DNA of 64,000 bases from Circinella minor. Its lineage: Eukaryota > Mucoromycota > Mucoromycetes > Mucorales > Lichtheimiaceae. The notes under the pieces were generated by a model. That model searched no databases. It was not told the origin of the DNA and saw only the letters and a program-made list of their open reading frames with translations. The position numbers and the translations under genes were made by a program. The stretch lies in contig JAEPRB010000037.1 of the NCBI GenBank assembly GCA_016758965.1, positions 124,001 to 188,000 on the forward strand, written 5' to 3'. Shown here piece by piece: positions 24,180-36,300 of this stretch (the stretch's first letter is position 1; every line of letters starts with the position of its first letter).

Positions 24180-26466
24180 ATTCTCGGTCTCTCTCTCTCT
24201 CTTTCTTTTTTTTTGTTATTGTTACACACCTACTTACACCTTTTAAACTGTTACTTTTCAGACCTAAAAAGAATACACAACATACTATATACACACACAC
24301 ACACATACACACACAACTTACCTTTATTTAGGATTGTCATATAATTATTTATGGATTCCTTCCTCTCTCTCTCTCTCTTCACTCTCTTAACACCTTTCCT
24401 TATATCCTGAGCATTCTGATATATATATCAACTCATTTTTTTTTTATAAAAAAAATGTCATTACAGTATTAAAATCCCATTCATATTATTATGTACTTTT
24501 TTTTTTGTCACCTCTCTTTACTCTCTCTCTCTCTTTTGCACAACCTCTTTTACGATCTAAACAATTCCCTTCCCTTTTTATTATTATTACTATTATTATT
24601 TTTTATATTTCGTATGTATATCTTCTTTTTTTTCTGTGTGTATTTTTTTTTCTTTTGACTTTTTTTAAACTCTCTCCCCCCCTCCCCTTCCCCCATAATT
24701 AAATTAAAAGAAACCAAACTTTTCGATTTTGAATTTACTGTTCCTTTTTTTTTTTTTTTTTTTTTTTTTTTTCTAGATGCATAATTTTTGACGAGATTAT
24801 TATCATGTAAATATAAGTTCTGATTTTCTTTTTTTTAAGGTTATCCTTATAAACGATGACGTACTAATTATAGATATATATGCATTCAATTATATTATAA
24901 TTACACAAATATTTGGGTAAATGAATTTAATGGTTCTGTGATCGACATATGAAAAAAAAACATAATGGATATATAATAGTTTCAGGGAATAATCTCTATT
25001 ATGCATGAATAACTTATATATTCAGTCTTTTATTTGTTAAAAAAATAATGCGCACAAGTAATATAATATCACTTATAGTTCCGAACGCCCTTCGTTTCAG
25101 CCTCATCCATATAAAGGAAATATACGTACTTTTTAGTAATATATTCACTGATAATGAATAACATGTGGCGTTATCGTATATTACTTTATGATGCTATATC
25201 CCGGTATACGTAGTAATATTTATTATTACATTTAACATTATAATGTTTAACTTCTCTGTTATACCAGCTTATTAATAGGCGAGAAGGATTGAAATTCAAT
25301 TGTGTATATAGAGTTCAATTAAATGGTAATATTGACACTAACACATCTGAACAAGAATAGACGAGAAGAACTTTGAGAAGATATGCTTTTTTCTTAACTA
25401 ACTCCAGTATGTTAATATAAAAAATAATAATAGAGTTAATACAATAATGAGCTATTTTTTTTTTCATTATTACATTTTTTTTTTCAATACTAATAATGAT
25501 TACGTACCACATCGTTATTCAAGTGATTCATGGAAAAATCAACTACATGTATGTATTATGTTTATGTAGTTGGTAGAGAAAGAAAACGCAAAGAGGATTT
25601 TTACCATAGCAACACCAAACGAATATATTTTTCGAATTACTATAGTTACCACTCACCTTATCGTTCCCTCGTTTTTTGATCAATGCTCGTGATCTACATT
25701 TCGTTCTTTACTGAAGTGACACACCAACACGCCTATATATGGCTACGAGACAAAAAAAAATTTTAACACCATCATACCCAGGATGACTGTATATGTGATT
25801 CATGGATCCCATAAAATGATGACATTAAAACAGTACGTAAATGGAAAGAAGAGAAAGAGGTGAGTAAAGATAATTCTTTAAAAGCTGTCAATAAAAAACA
25901 ATAGTGTACGTATTCGATACGTTTAATTCTCAAAATTCCCAAAAAGTGAATAATGAACAAAGCGTGTTACTTGTATTATTTGAAACAGAGATAATACTAC
26001 TTTTATCTATTTCTTCCCATGCTTTGTATCAAAGAAAATTTTTTGTTGTATTAATATTAATAAATAACTGTGTAAATGTACATTGAGAAAAAAAAAAGGA
26101 AGAGTTAATGGGTTCTCTTTGTCTAATAAACAGGTCTGTTATAGATTGTGGTCTAAAAAGTCCTGAATTCAATGAAAATTACTGAAACATTTAAAATAAT
26201 CACATCATACATATTCAATAATAAAACTGGGTAGTTACCTATCTTTTTGAACATCGAACAAATGATTATGTATATACAAATAATCTGTCTTTTTTTTTTT
26301 TACTAATTTGTTCTATAAATACAAAACTTTAAAAAAAAAAAGTTGCATAAAACAGAATTTTTCATTGAGCGCTAATAAAAAAAAAATTATCTATACGCAG
26401 CAAAGACACGTAATTCCCTAACATTCCCCCCTTTTTTCTTTTTCGCATAAAAAAAAAAAAAAAAAT
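24180..26466. other. Intergenic region
   Basis: 2.3 kb without a supportable gene. It holds CA and CT microsatellites (24290-24380 and 24515-24535), a pure T tract of about 30 bases around 24743-24772, and six or so TACGTA sites between 25100 and 25910. Short frames here use unselected AT-rich codons. Confidence 0.5.
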
Positions 26467-27802
26467 ATGTCTTCTGAAGCTCCTACGACTGATAAAGAAC
26501 CTGAACTTACAGATGAACAAATTCTTGAATTAGAACAACGTATTAAAGATGAAGAAGCACTTAAAGTAATAAAAAAATAGAAATCCCTTTATTATTATTA
26601 TTATTATTATTATTATTGTTGTTGTTGTAATTATTACATTTTATTAAACTGACAAGAAAAATATACTTTTTTTTTTTCTGCATAAATCTATTTTAGATTC
26701 CTTTAGTTTGTCAAGATGAATCTATAAATACATTGGAAGAAGAATTTAAAGGAAACGAACCATTTTTACGTAAAGTAAAAGTATGTGTTTATTAAATGAA
26801 TTATAAATAAGTGTTACTATTTAGTTATTATGCGATTTTTATTATTGACGAAAAATATATTTAATGACAATTGTTGTTGTTGTTGTTGTTGTTTTTTAGA
26901 ATTTAAGTGAATCGTCAGATAGGATACGCAAATGTCGTGGTGACGGTAAGTTTATTATTATTTATTTATTGATTTTTTTTTTTAAAAAAAAAAAGCTAAA
27001 ATGACATATTTATTTCTATTATGTAGGTAACTGCTTTTTCAGAGGTAAGTTAACTATTTATTGAAAAAGACATACCTCTTTCAAAAAAAAAAAATACCAG
27101 TTGTATATTAATTTAATATAATATGAATAGCATTTGCATTTGCATGGTTTGAAAGTTTGATGCGTGCTGATCAAGCAACATTTCAATCTGCCATATCTAA
27201 ACTCAAGACAACACCTGATTTACTTGAAAGAGCAGGTTTTCAAAAATTAGCTTTTGAAGATTTTTATGATGTTACATTGGAACAAGCTGAATTACTTCCA
27301 CAACGTGATCCAGATATGTTATTAGCCAGTTTTCAATCAGAAGAAATTAGTAATGCTATTGTTATGCATTTACGCTTTGTTGCTTCAGCTTATTTACGTA
27401 TTCATTCAGCTGAATATGAACCTTTTTTGGTAGTTGAAATGATATCCATTGATGAATTTTGTGCAATGCATGTTGAAGCATTTGGACGTGAATCAGATCA
27501 TTTACAAATTATTGCTTTGAGTAAAGCTTTAGAAGTACCAGTTAAAATTGTTTATTTGGATGGAAGTGCGGATCAAGAAGCTGCTGTACATGATTTTTCT
27601 CCAGATCAAGAAATTTCTAATTCTGTGAAACCTTTGAAATTGATTTATCGACCTGGTAAGATACATGATGGGAATAAGTGATATTATTAAAAGGAGATGT
27701 ATGTGTGTGTGTGTGTGTGTGTTGTGTGTGTGTGACAAAGCATATATTAATATTTCATAATTTTGTTTAGGTCATTATGATATCCTTTATGAAAAGTGTT
27801 AA
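26467..27802 (+). CDS. OTUB1: Otubain-type deubiquitinase
   Basis: Cysteine protease of the OTU family that cleaves Lys48-linked ubiquitin chains and, in animals, also inhibits E2 enzymes. Six exons (26467-26565, 26697-26780, 26900-26945, 27027-27044, 27131-27655, 27771-27802) encode 267 residues. The catalytic motif GDGNCFFRAFAFAWFESL carries Asp and Cys and is split over exons 3, 4 and 5; exon 4 is only 18 bases and encodes NCFFR. The C-terminal block ESDHLQIIALSKALEVPVKI and RPGHYDILY supplies the catalytic His from the tiny last exon. Other matches are LLASFQSEEISNAIVMHLR and the EFC segment before the ESDH block. The N-terminal acidic helix is family-like. Intron 5 contains a GT repeat (27702-27734). 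Skipping exon 4 would keep the frame but remove the nucleophile. Confidence 0.93.
27702..27734 (+). repeat. GT microsatellite in otubain intron 5
   Basis: A nearly perfect GT run within the last intron, 36 bases before the exon that carries the catalytic His. A similar TG run begins 20 bases after the first exon of the neighbouring beta-helix gene (30931-30955). Confidence 0.9.
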
Positions 27803-28451
27803 AATAAAATAAAAATAAAAAGAAACATTTTCTTTTTATTCGTATCCAAATACAAATTGATATCAGGATAAACACGTAGGAATTCATTTTAAACATAAAT
27901 AATCGTATATTTTTGTTTTTTATGTGGGATAAGGAAAAAATCGTTTGCTATTGAAAATAATAATAATAATTAAGATGATGCATTTTTTTTATGTGGAAAA
28001 TGTGAACAAATAAACTTTTCAAGCAATAGTAGGGAAACATCTTTAATTGAATTAGGTACTGGAAATAATTACGAGTCAATATTCACAAAATGATTATGCA
28101 AACGTACTTGATCCATCCAAATACTGTACAGTCAGTTGTACTTTACTTTGATTTATGATTTTTAATGCTATCCTTGATATGAACAGTTCCCATGTAAAAA
28201 GTGTATATTATTACGTATACATATTTTTTTTATTGTTTGTATAATTACGTATCACAAAAACTATTCAATTGGCAACACTCATAAGCATTGCTTCTTTATT
28301 TGATTGTTATATTCTTTGTTCTTTTTTTTCTCACTCCGCTTTTGGCGTGTTGCATAATAAAACCTCGTCCCCCCCCCCTTTTTTTTTCATTCACCCAACC
28401 TTTTTCTTTTTTTCTGTTTTCTTAGTTTATTATAATAGAATTGGTAGCATA
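27803..28451. other. Intergenic region
   Basis: AT-rich 3' region of the otubain gene, grading at 28330-28430 into a T/C-rich leader like those in front of real genes in this window. That leader precedes the degraded gene starting at 28452. No intact ORF was seen. Confidence 0.45.
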
Positions 28452-29020
28452 ATGTTTGCTATTTCAAAGGTGTAAAACTTACTTTTTGGAAAGAATGAAG
28501 TGTAATGCAGATGCAAGGAATGATAACACATGTTGCGCAAAACCCATCTCTTTTGCATTTACCATCTGATTTCCATGAACAAAAGACATGCTTTTTGATT
28601 CGTGAAATCTTGGAATAATATGTAAGTTTTTGCTTCAAACCTGCATCTCAAAATTCATGAGTTCAGGTAAAAAAAAAAAAAAAAAAATACTTTACACGAT
28701 GGTATATTATTTTGAATGATGATTCATATTATTCAACTCACGCGTATCATATTATAATTTATAGATTAACCCTCATAAGCATGGTGTGATTCTTCGTGGT
28801 GACAAGTTCTATCAAACTTGGAAAATGGGGATTATTAATCCAGACGTGCATTACCTTGGTCATGGATCTGTTTCCCATGGCCTGGCTAGAAAAAAAAAAA
28901 CTGCGAAGGTGCATTGAGGCAACTATGCCAATATATGAACGTGATAACCGTTACCTTTTCGGTAATGGCCACTCCCGTTGCTTTTAGCAACTTCCTTCAT
29001 TTCTATGGAATAATGAATCA
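28452..29020 (+). pseudogene. Degraded ERG2/sigma-1 receptor-like gene
   Basis: A broken coding segment. The clearest part, 28765-28915 in one frame, reads GDKFYQTWKMGIINPDVHYL then GHGSVSHGLA. This can be laid on the conserved beta-strand region of the sigma-1 receptor/C8 sterol isomerase family (G-x-F-x-Q-W-x-x-G, then V-x-Y-x-G-x(3)-V-x-H-G). It runs into a stop (TGA near 28917). The match resumes in another frame with YMNVITVTFSVMA and FSNFLHFYG, recalling the family's C-terminal hydrophobic helix. A CT-rich leader, an ATG at 28452 and a possible GT-AG intron (28666-28764) precede it. The conserved middle of the family is missing. The assignment comes from remembered motif spacing and is tentative; it could be relics of another family. 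Confidence 0.35.
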
Positions 29021-29719
29021 AAGAAATGATTCATTCATGGACTTGGTAGGCATTCCTTGTCTATGCTATATCTTGATGGTTTCAAGCTGGGTATACGAAT
29101 TGTCAAATGATGATACACTTGCCGAAAACAAGTTAACGATCGTAATGCCACATGTCGATCCAGGCTTTGAATGCAAATGGTGCATATTCGACACACTTGA
29201 ACCCATTGCTCGAATTTGTGGTGAACCACCCTAATAACACATATATTCCATTCTACGTATTTATAAATAATGGGTCAAACACTCATTTCGTCAAGGATAA
29301 AAATAAATAAATAAATAACACCAATTAAACACTATTATTTATTTTGATTCGTTTGTTTTTATAAAACCTTGTTATCGTACCTTTTATTTTTTTTAAAGTG
29401 TCATTTGAATAAATTTTTTACGTAGAGCGAATAACCAAATAATTTGTAGGGGATAGGTATGACAAAGACATTTTAAAGTTATTATGCAAAGAGTTTACTA
29501 TGACACCATTTTTTCTTTGGTAAAAACCACTCCTTAAAAATTCTTATATCAAGAAGAATAGTTTTGAAACATGTCAAATTGCATTATCTTTTTTTTTTTT
29601 TCTTATCGGAACTAAACCTTTTATAAATGGATAATAGGAACCACGGCTCACTCTAATTTACCCATTCGGTTCTTTTTTTTATTTTTGAAATAAATAAATT
29701 ATTAATATTATTATTTCTA
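29021..29719. other. Intergenic region
   Basis: An open frame continues from the degraded gene to a TAA at 29232-29234, with no recognisable motif after about 29020. The remainder is AT-rich, with AAAT repeats near 29303-29318 and an ordinary T-rich promoter region before 29720. Confidence 0.4.
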
Positions 29720-31885
29720 ATGGGCGGTTTTCACAGGTTTCTAAAAACAACAGTGAAAGCACTTGAACAGCTTAATGTTGAAGTCAATAACCATGTTCAA
29801 CAGCATCAACAACAACAACAACAACAATCATCGAGTCATTATGGACATGTCCCAACTACTGTACCAAACTCTTCTTATCCTGGTAATGTAGCTCAACAGC
29901 AACAACAACATTACGACAATGCACCTTATTCTCGAATAGTTTATCCTGGTCCTGATGGTAAACTTATTTACCCACCTTATAATGACCAAGGGGATCGTAT
30001 TCTTGATTTTTCATCAGCAGGTTATCATGAAGGTTGGAATGATTTGCCTGAAAATGTACCTGTAGTCATGTCATTAGATCCTTCAGGTCAAGATGACTCT
30101 GTTCGAATTCAACAAGCTCTTAATCATTTGGGTAGTCAACCATTATTACAAGGTTCTTCATTCCGAGGTGCCTTGCAACTAAATCGAGGTCATTATTATA
30201 TTTCTCAACCACTGGAATTCCGAGTTTCCGGTGTTGTATTACAAGGGGATCCTACAGGTGGTACAATCATTGTGGGTACGAGTGATCCTCTTACCACTAA
30301 ATGTTTATTCAAAATTGTCGGTGAAGCCAATGAATATACGAAACGTGTTCCTATCATCAGTGAACATGTACCTGTTGGAGGAAATACGATTACTGTACGT
30401 GACAAGAATCATTTTAAAATTGGCGACTCTATTATGGTGGGTGTAGCATTTAATGAAACATGGATCAAAGCAGTAGGGATGGATGTGATTCATCCCAAAG
30501 GAAATAAAGACAAAAATAATGGATGGAAACCAGGTCGATTTGAACATCTTCGACGTGTAGCTGCTATTCAACCAGATGGTAAAACATTGATCTTGAATGA
30601 ACCTTTAACAGCCAGTTTATCGAAACAATATGGTGGTGGGTTTGTTACTAAATATGAAAACAAACGTGTTCAACATGTTGGATTACAGTTTTTTGAATGC
30701 CAATTTCCAGAAAATAAGGATCGTGGACCAGATGAAATGATGAAATCACAAAAGAAACCTGTCAAGGATTATCGATTTGCTGACGAAATGTTTAATCATT
30801 TAATGGTGGCAATGGATAGTGCTGAAAATTGTTGGATTCGTCGTGTACGTTCCGTATGGTGGCGTAATTTTGCAAGATTAGGAACAAATACTGTGGCAGT
30901 GACTTTACAGGTAATACAAATGTATGTCCATGTGTGTGTGTGTGTGTGTGTGTGTTCCGGATGAGCTAACAATGAAAAAAAAATATTATATGTAATATGG
31001 TATAATAGGAATGTCATCATACGTTCCCTAATCCACCTGGTCATGTGGATAAACGAAAGCCTATACCATTGACAGGTCAATTTGCATTTGAATTATCCGG
31101 ACAGATGATTCTTATTGATCGATGTCATGCCGAATATAACTTTCATGCTTATTCGTATAAAGGACGCATCCCTGGACCTAATGTTGTTTATCAAAGTTCA
31201 TGTATTGCAAAGAATGGAGATGTGGGTCCTCATATGAAATGGTGTAAGTAAATTATTATTGTTATTTTTACACTTGTAAATCGACATAAATGAAAAGGAT
31301 AGATGCTTGCAAACATCTAGACACTAGTTTATTATTTAACTAATTATAATTTACCTGTATTTAGCCACTGGACAACTCTATGACAGTATGTATATTTTTG
31401 TTGTAAAAGATGAGAATAGGAAAATGAATTTTATATTTGTTGAACTATAGAAATTAAATGTGTGTGTGAATTATGTATAGATTGTAATATTGAAGGTTTA
31501 ATGATTATTCAAGATCGATTTGATGCTGGTTCTGGTCATGGATGGTCCGGTGCTAATTCTGTTGTATGGAATACGGTAGCTCATGCAGGCATGGTTGTTC
31601 AAAACCCACCAACAGCACATAATTTCCTTAGTATGTTATTGGATTATTATTATTTTTGCGTTATAAAAGAAAGAAGGAGAGAAAATGAATGTGATTATGA
31701 CTGATTATTAACAAAAAAAAAAAATGAAATTTGTTATTATAGTGGGAAGCAGTTCAAAACGAGGTAAAGCTCGTATTCCTCATCATGAATGGGCTTGTGA
31801 AGAATCTCCAGACAAAAAAATCAATCCTCCAAGTTTATATATGACTCAACTCAATGAAAGACGACAACGACTCCAACAACAATAA
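29720..31885 (+). CDS. Right-handed beta-helix protein (pectate-lyase superfamily fold)
   Basis: Five exons (29720-30910, 31009-31243, 31365-31385, 31481-31630, 31743-31885) encode 579 residues. The N-terminal 100 residues include poly-Gln runs and no signal peptide or membrane segment. From about residue 90 the protein resembles the pectate-lyase-superfamily beta-helix: ILDFSSAGYHEGWNDLP and DDSVRIQQALN are the typical opening. Repeated hydrophobic turns follow, such as GVVLQGDPTGGTIIVG, then DSAENCWIRRVRSVWW, IDRCHAEY, and DRFDAGSGHGWSGANSVVWN. It may bind or cleave a polysaccharide, but no catalytic residues can be assigned. Exon 3 is a 21-base microexon. Intron 1 starts near a TG repeat (30931-30955). 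Lack of a signal is unusual for a carbohydrate-active beta-helix, unless an upstream exon was missed. Confidence 0.75.
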
Positions 31886-32803
31886 TATCGCCATCATATT
31901 TATCATCATTACTAAACTGGGTTTATTCACTCTAATATTTTCTTTACTAGTTACTATAATAACAGGTTTATTATTATTAACTTTTAATGGAAATCATAGT
32001 ATATACAAGATGTTATTCATATATAGCTTCCTTCTTTCTTTTCTCCTCCTTTTTTTATATCCTATTGTGTTGTATTTTATATTTAAATAACTCTCTTTGT
32101 ACCATAAATTCAATAAATCACTTTATCTTCATAATGAATAAAGAAAAAAAAAAGATGTGATAATATTACAATACATAGTACGTATAACTTTTTTTTTTTT
32201 TTAAAAAAAAAAGAGATAGAGGATCTTGTTCTGTAATTACGTACATATTCTTTATCGTCACGAAAAAAAGGGAGTCATTGCCCAGAAAGGTATAGATTTT
32301 CAATGCAAACTATTTTTCTGTAATAAGAAAACCAAGAATATGGAACATTTTTCTTATTATGTAAATCCATTAAATGAATCGTAGCTGACAGCATTTTACA
32401 GAATAAATAAATCAAAATGATCTTTTTTTTTTTTTTTTACTTAAAAAAAAATAATATAAACTGTTTAGCTACATGAATTTGACTAAATTTAACACTATTT
32501 TTTTTTTTTTGCACTTGATTATGTAATCGTGTACGTAGATGACTTATTCGTTATTACTATATATATATATTTATTTATGTTGAAATTATTTGTTTTATTA
32601 ATGACGAAATTAATTGAACACACACGCTGATTTCAGCTTATTGCTCTCGTCAGCTCACAAAGAGGGGTAACTGAAAAACCTGCTAGGCAGCAGGAAACAC
32701 GTGGGGGTGAAGCGAAGGTACAAAATGATAAAAAGAAAGAAAATAAGAAAAACTAAAATAAAGTGTGAGGAAGAAACATCTAAACTAGGTAGAGTGGAAA
32801 CAT

Positions 32804-32837
<34 letters not shown>

Positions 32838-32849
32838 TTATGAATTTAA
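31886..32849. other. Intergenic region
   Basis: AT-rich, with T/A homopolymer pairs and a run of about 26 T near 32808-32834. A short, relatively GC-rich patch (32626-32710) contains two small inverted repeats. The open frame at 31854-32090 is the shadow of the last beta-helix exon. Confidence 0.5.
32679..32694. repeat. Small perfect hairpin in a GC-rich patch
   Basis: CCTGCT and AGCAGG form a 6-bp stem around an AGGC loop. Just upstream, GCTGA and TCAGC pair at 32626-32637. Both lie in an unusually GC-rich patch, on the 3' side of the minus-strand LINE-like relic. This could be the 3' end structure of that element; no function is shown. Confidence 0.4.
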
Positions 32850-33347
32850 AGATGGTGCAGATGGTGTGTGGTTGGTAGTTCTATCCATTGAAGAAAAGGA
32901 CTGGCCAAATTTATTTATTGGAGGTGATGGTGAAGTATATTGTTCGGGTCTGCAAGTATGATATAGTTGGTGGAGGATGAAACACAGTTTTAGTCAAATA
33001 ATATTGATATATAGTTGTTTGTTGAATGATTTTGGAGGTGATTTTGATAGGCGATTGAGGACATAGAAGATTGGGTCTTTGATATCGGTGGAAATTGATA
33101 AAAAGATATGTACGTGGTGGCAAGGAAGTAGATATTGTTTGGATCTCCTGGTTGTTTGTTGACAATTAGGACAGGGTTGTTGCTGATGATTAATGAGCCA
33201 TCCAAGTCGGTAATAAATGCATAAAATACGCTCTTGGGATGTTATGGGCAACCAAAGAATTGGATCAACTCGCAATTGTTTGCGGCATTGATTTAATAGT
33301 TTGCTGTTGGTACGTTGGCATCGTTGTATATATATATATATATACAA
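32850..33347 (-). pseudogene. Probable 3' relic of a non-LTR retrotransposon (LINE)
   Basis: On the minus strand a 117-codon frame (33347-32994) and overlapping frames resemble the tail of fungal LINE ORF2 proteins. It opens with RTNSKLLNQCRKQLRVDPI, then a basic/aromatic stretch, then a Cys pair CPNCQQ followed about 11 residues later by LLPCHHVHIFL. This is the position of the usual C-x2-C...H-x(3-4)-C zinc-binding motif after the reverse transcriptase, with the His lost. No reverse-transcriptase core was seen, and the frame breaks after about 32994. The element is 5' truncated and dead. The identification rests on remembered family layout. Confidence 0.35.
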
Positions 33348-36300
33348 TAGACCCCCGCTTTTTGCACTCCCGATAATTTGTAAACCCAGTGTTCGGCAAC
33401 TTTTTTGAAGGAAGTATCACCTTGAAAAAACTGGAGGCCTACTGTATATATATGTATATATGATATAAACACCATCGATTTTAGATTAAAACGTGAAACC
33501 ATCATGGATTTCTTGTTTGTAGCCGTTTGTTCCTGCATAATATGAAAAAAAAACAGAGATACGTAATAGTTATATAATAATAGGAAAACTAAAAAGAAAG
33601 GAACAAATGTAATACTCACGTAATACACTGTGGTTACCACATGCCTACTTTATTGAAAACGTTTTTTTTTTATTTATGTTATTCATTTATTCCTTTTCTT
33701 TTTTACGCCTCACAATAACTTGCTTAGTGACGACACTATAAAAAAAACATGAGAACATATAATGTCATAATAGATGATTAAAAACTAATTTAAATATGTA
33801 AAAGATCCATTCATGTCATATACGTATGCTTAATGCTGATTATAGCCTAGTGAGGTCATTAATTCATCTACGTAGGGATTGAAAAAAAGAATAGCCAAAC
33901 AAAATATACCACGTAAAATCCTAATTTCAATATTGATGATAATATGGAATACAAAGATTTTGTACATAAAAATACAATAAATAAAAAATAATTACAATGC
34001 TCCAATTATATTTGTTCAGACTTGAAAGTTATATTTTTCTTTAATGAACATATAGCAATGTAATAATGTGAATTAAAATTTTCTCTCGCTCTCTCTATTT
34101 TAAAGTTACGTACTACAAAGAAAGGCGATATATTCTACTAAACTGTTGTCCGGATAGAAGACTCATTGATGGTCAGAAGCATGACAAGATAAAAAAAAAA
34201 AAGTTTGTGTAAAAACCGTTTATAGAGGCGTTGAATAATACAACGTTAAAACGACACAGACGGGAAACCATAAAGATTGCGATCACTTTTCTTTGTTTAG
34301 GTGATATTAAAACAAGTAATCATAGGAGGCCAAAAAAAGAAAAAACGCATTTTACTCCAAAGATAATGCAAGCTAAATATATAACAATGAGTAATGATAC
34401 TGTTTGTGTCTTTTTTTTTATATGTATTTTTATTCATAATATTGAAGATGAAAATTAGAAATTATATGATTAATGCAAATAGATTCGATATTTCCTCTTC
34501 TCACCTATGTATGCTACTTTATTAATTATACAGATAAATAATGGCAAAGTACCACATAGAAAACATCAAGTAGTATTGCATATACGTAAGATATATACAT
34601 AAAAAAAACATGCTATGTTGTAATAAAATTCTACGTAGTTCAATATATACATAATAATGAAAACAATAATAACAAAGGCAAAGTGTATTATTTATTTGTT
34701 ATGAAGATGGCGCCGTAAAATAAATCCTTTGTAATAGTACGTATTTGTAGCATTATAAAATAATCTTTTCTTTGAAAAGGAGAATTTACTATGTACCCAT
34801 GTGTAATGAGGGATACGTAGTAAAAATATATACGTAAAGAAGAAAAAAAAAGGTTGATACGTATGATAACTATAAAATGAGATAAAGGCGTAATTTTATT
34901 CTGTTTTGTAATAAAACTTATTATATGGAAGAATGATTTCTACGAAATAAAAAAAAAATGATTCCGATTGACGTAAGCAGTCATCAGTATTATATTATAA
35001 ATGCATTTGAACACACATGTCCAGCCAACCAAAATTTGTGAGGCGTCACAGAAAGAAAAAAGGAGTGATTCGCAGCATGCAAGACACTAGAAAAGATCAA
35101 CGAAAATTAATTGACCTGTGCTTTGTTTAGGTGTCACAGACGCTTCCATCCATTTTAGTAGTTGCTCCACCAACCACCTCCCCCAGCATTTATTTGTTTT
35201 TACGCCTTTATTAACGAGATAAACATTTTTCTATAGCTCCTTTTACTCAATATTTACAAAAGGGATGACACACAAACACAGTATACAAAAAAAGAAGAAA
35301 AGAAATGAATATAGTCTCAACTTATCTCGTAAGAAGGAGAGACGATCAAAACAGTAATAGCCATAAAGTACGAATTAGTATATTAAAAATAAACTTGTAA
35401 GTCTTACTACTTGTAATAATAGTAATTTATGCCAAGTTATTATTCTTTATTACGTACGTATTGTCAATAAAAAAAAAGTTGGTACAATGAAATAGTAAAA
35501 TGCCAAGAGAGGTTGATAAAAAGAAAGACAGTCTCGGTGATCTTTTGTTTATCTTTTTTTGTTTTCTCTTTTTATATATGTATATGCATATGTTATTTAT
35601 ATTGACTAGTTATTAAACAAAGCTGTTGTTAATTGTTATATAATTCAATAATAATTATGAAACTATGGAGGGGAATATATTATTAATTGCTAATAAGCTA
35701 AGAAAAGAAATTAAGGAGGCCAAACTTGTAAATTTTTTTTTTTTTTTATTTTGTCCAACCGAATATCATATATATATCAAACACAAACAAATAATAAAAG
35801 TCTGTTTATAGTATTAATAATAATTTAGTAAGCATATATCAGATTTTAAACTATCCATTTTTATAATTCCCTTAATAATTTTTTTTTTTTTTCGTTTTCA
35901 ATAATATCCTGTTTGATAGCTTGAAGATTTTCTGTTTTCTTTTCGATAATAAAAATGCATAATGACAAATTTAATATTATGCACTACGTACATCATTATT
36001 ATAAGAAAGGGAGAGGATAAAAAAAAAGGATGTCAAAGTAAATAGGTGGTGTGTATTGTAATCGAGATAGATGACCATTGTATTAAAATAATAATAGAGG
36101 ATGAACGTACATCGTATGGTAAAAACAACAATAAATAATATAAGCAGTAGTCAAGTGTCAGTAAAAGATGAATAATTCACAAACATATGATATTATTTTA
36201 AAAAAGGATGCCAACCTCCTTCTATCCGAAGGATAAAAGTGGGCTTGCAATAATCCTTTTTCTCCCCTTACTCACAGTTGTTTTTCGCATAGCAATCATA

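Noticed and set aside
32631..32665. Hammerhead-ribozyme-like core (CTGACGA ... GAAA) on the minus strand
   Set aside because: Stem II is only three pairs with a bulge, and there is no cleavage triplet or closing third stem in the right place.
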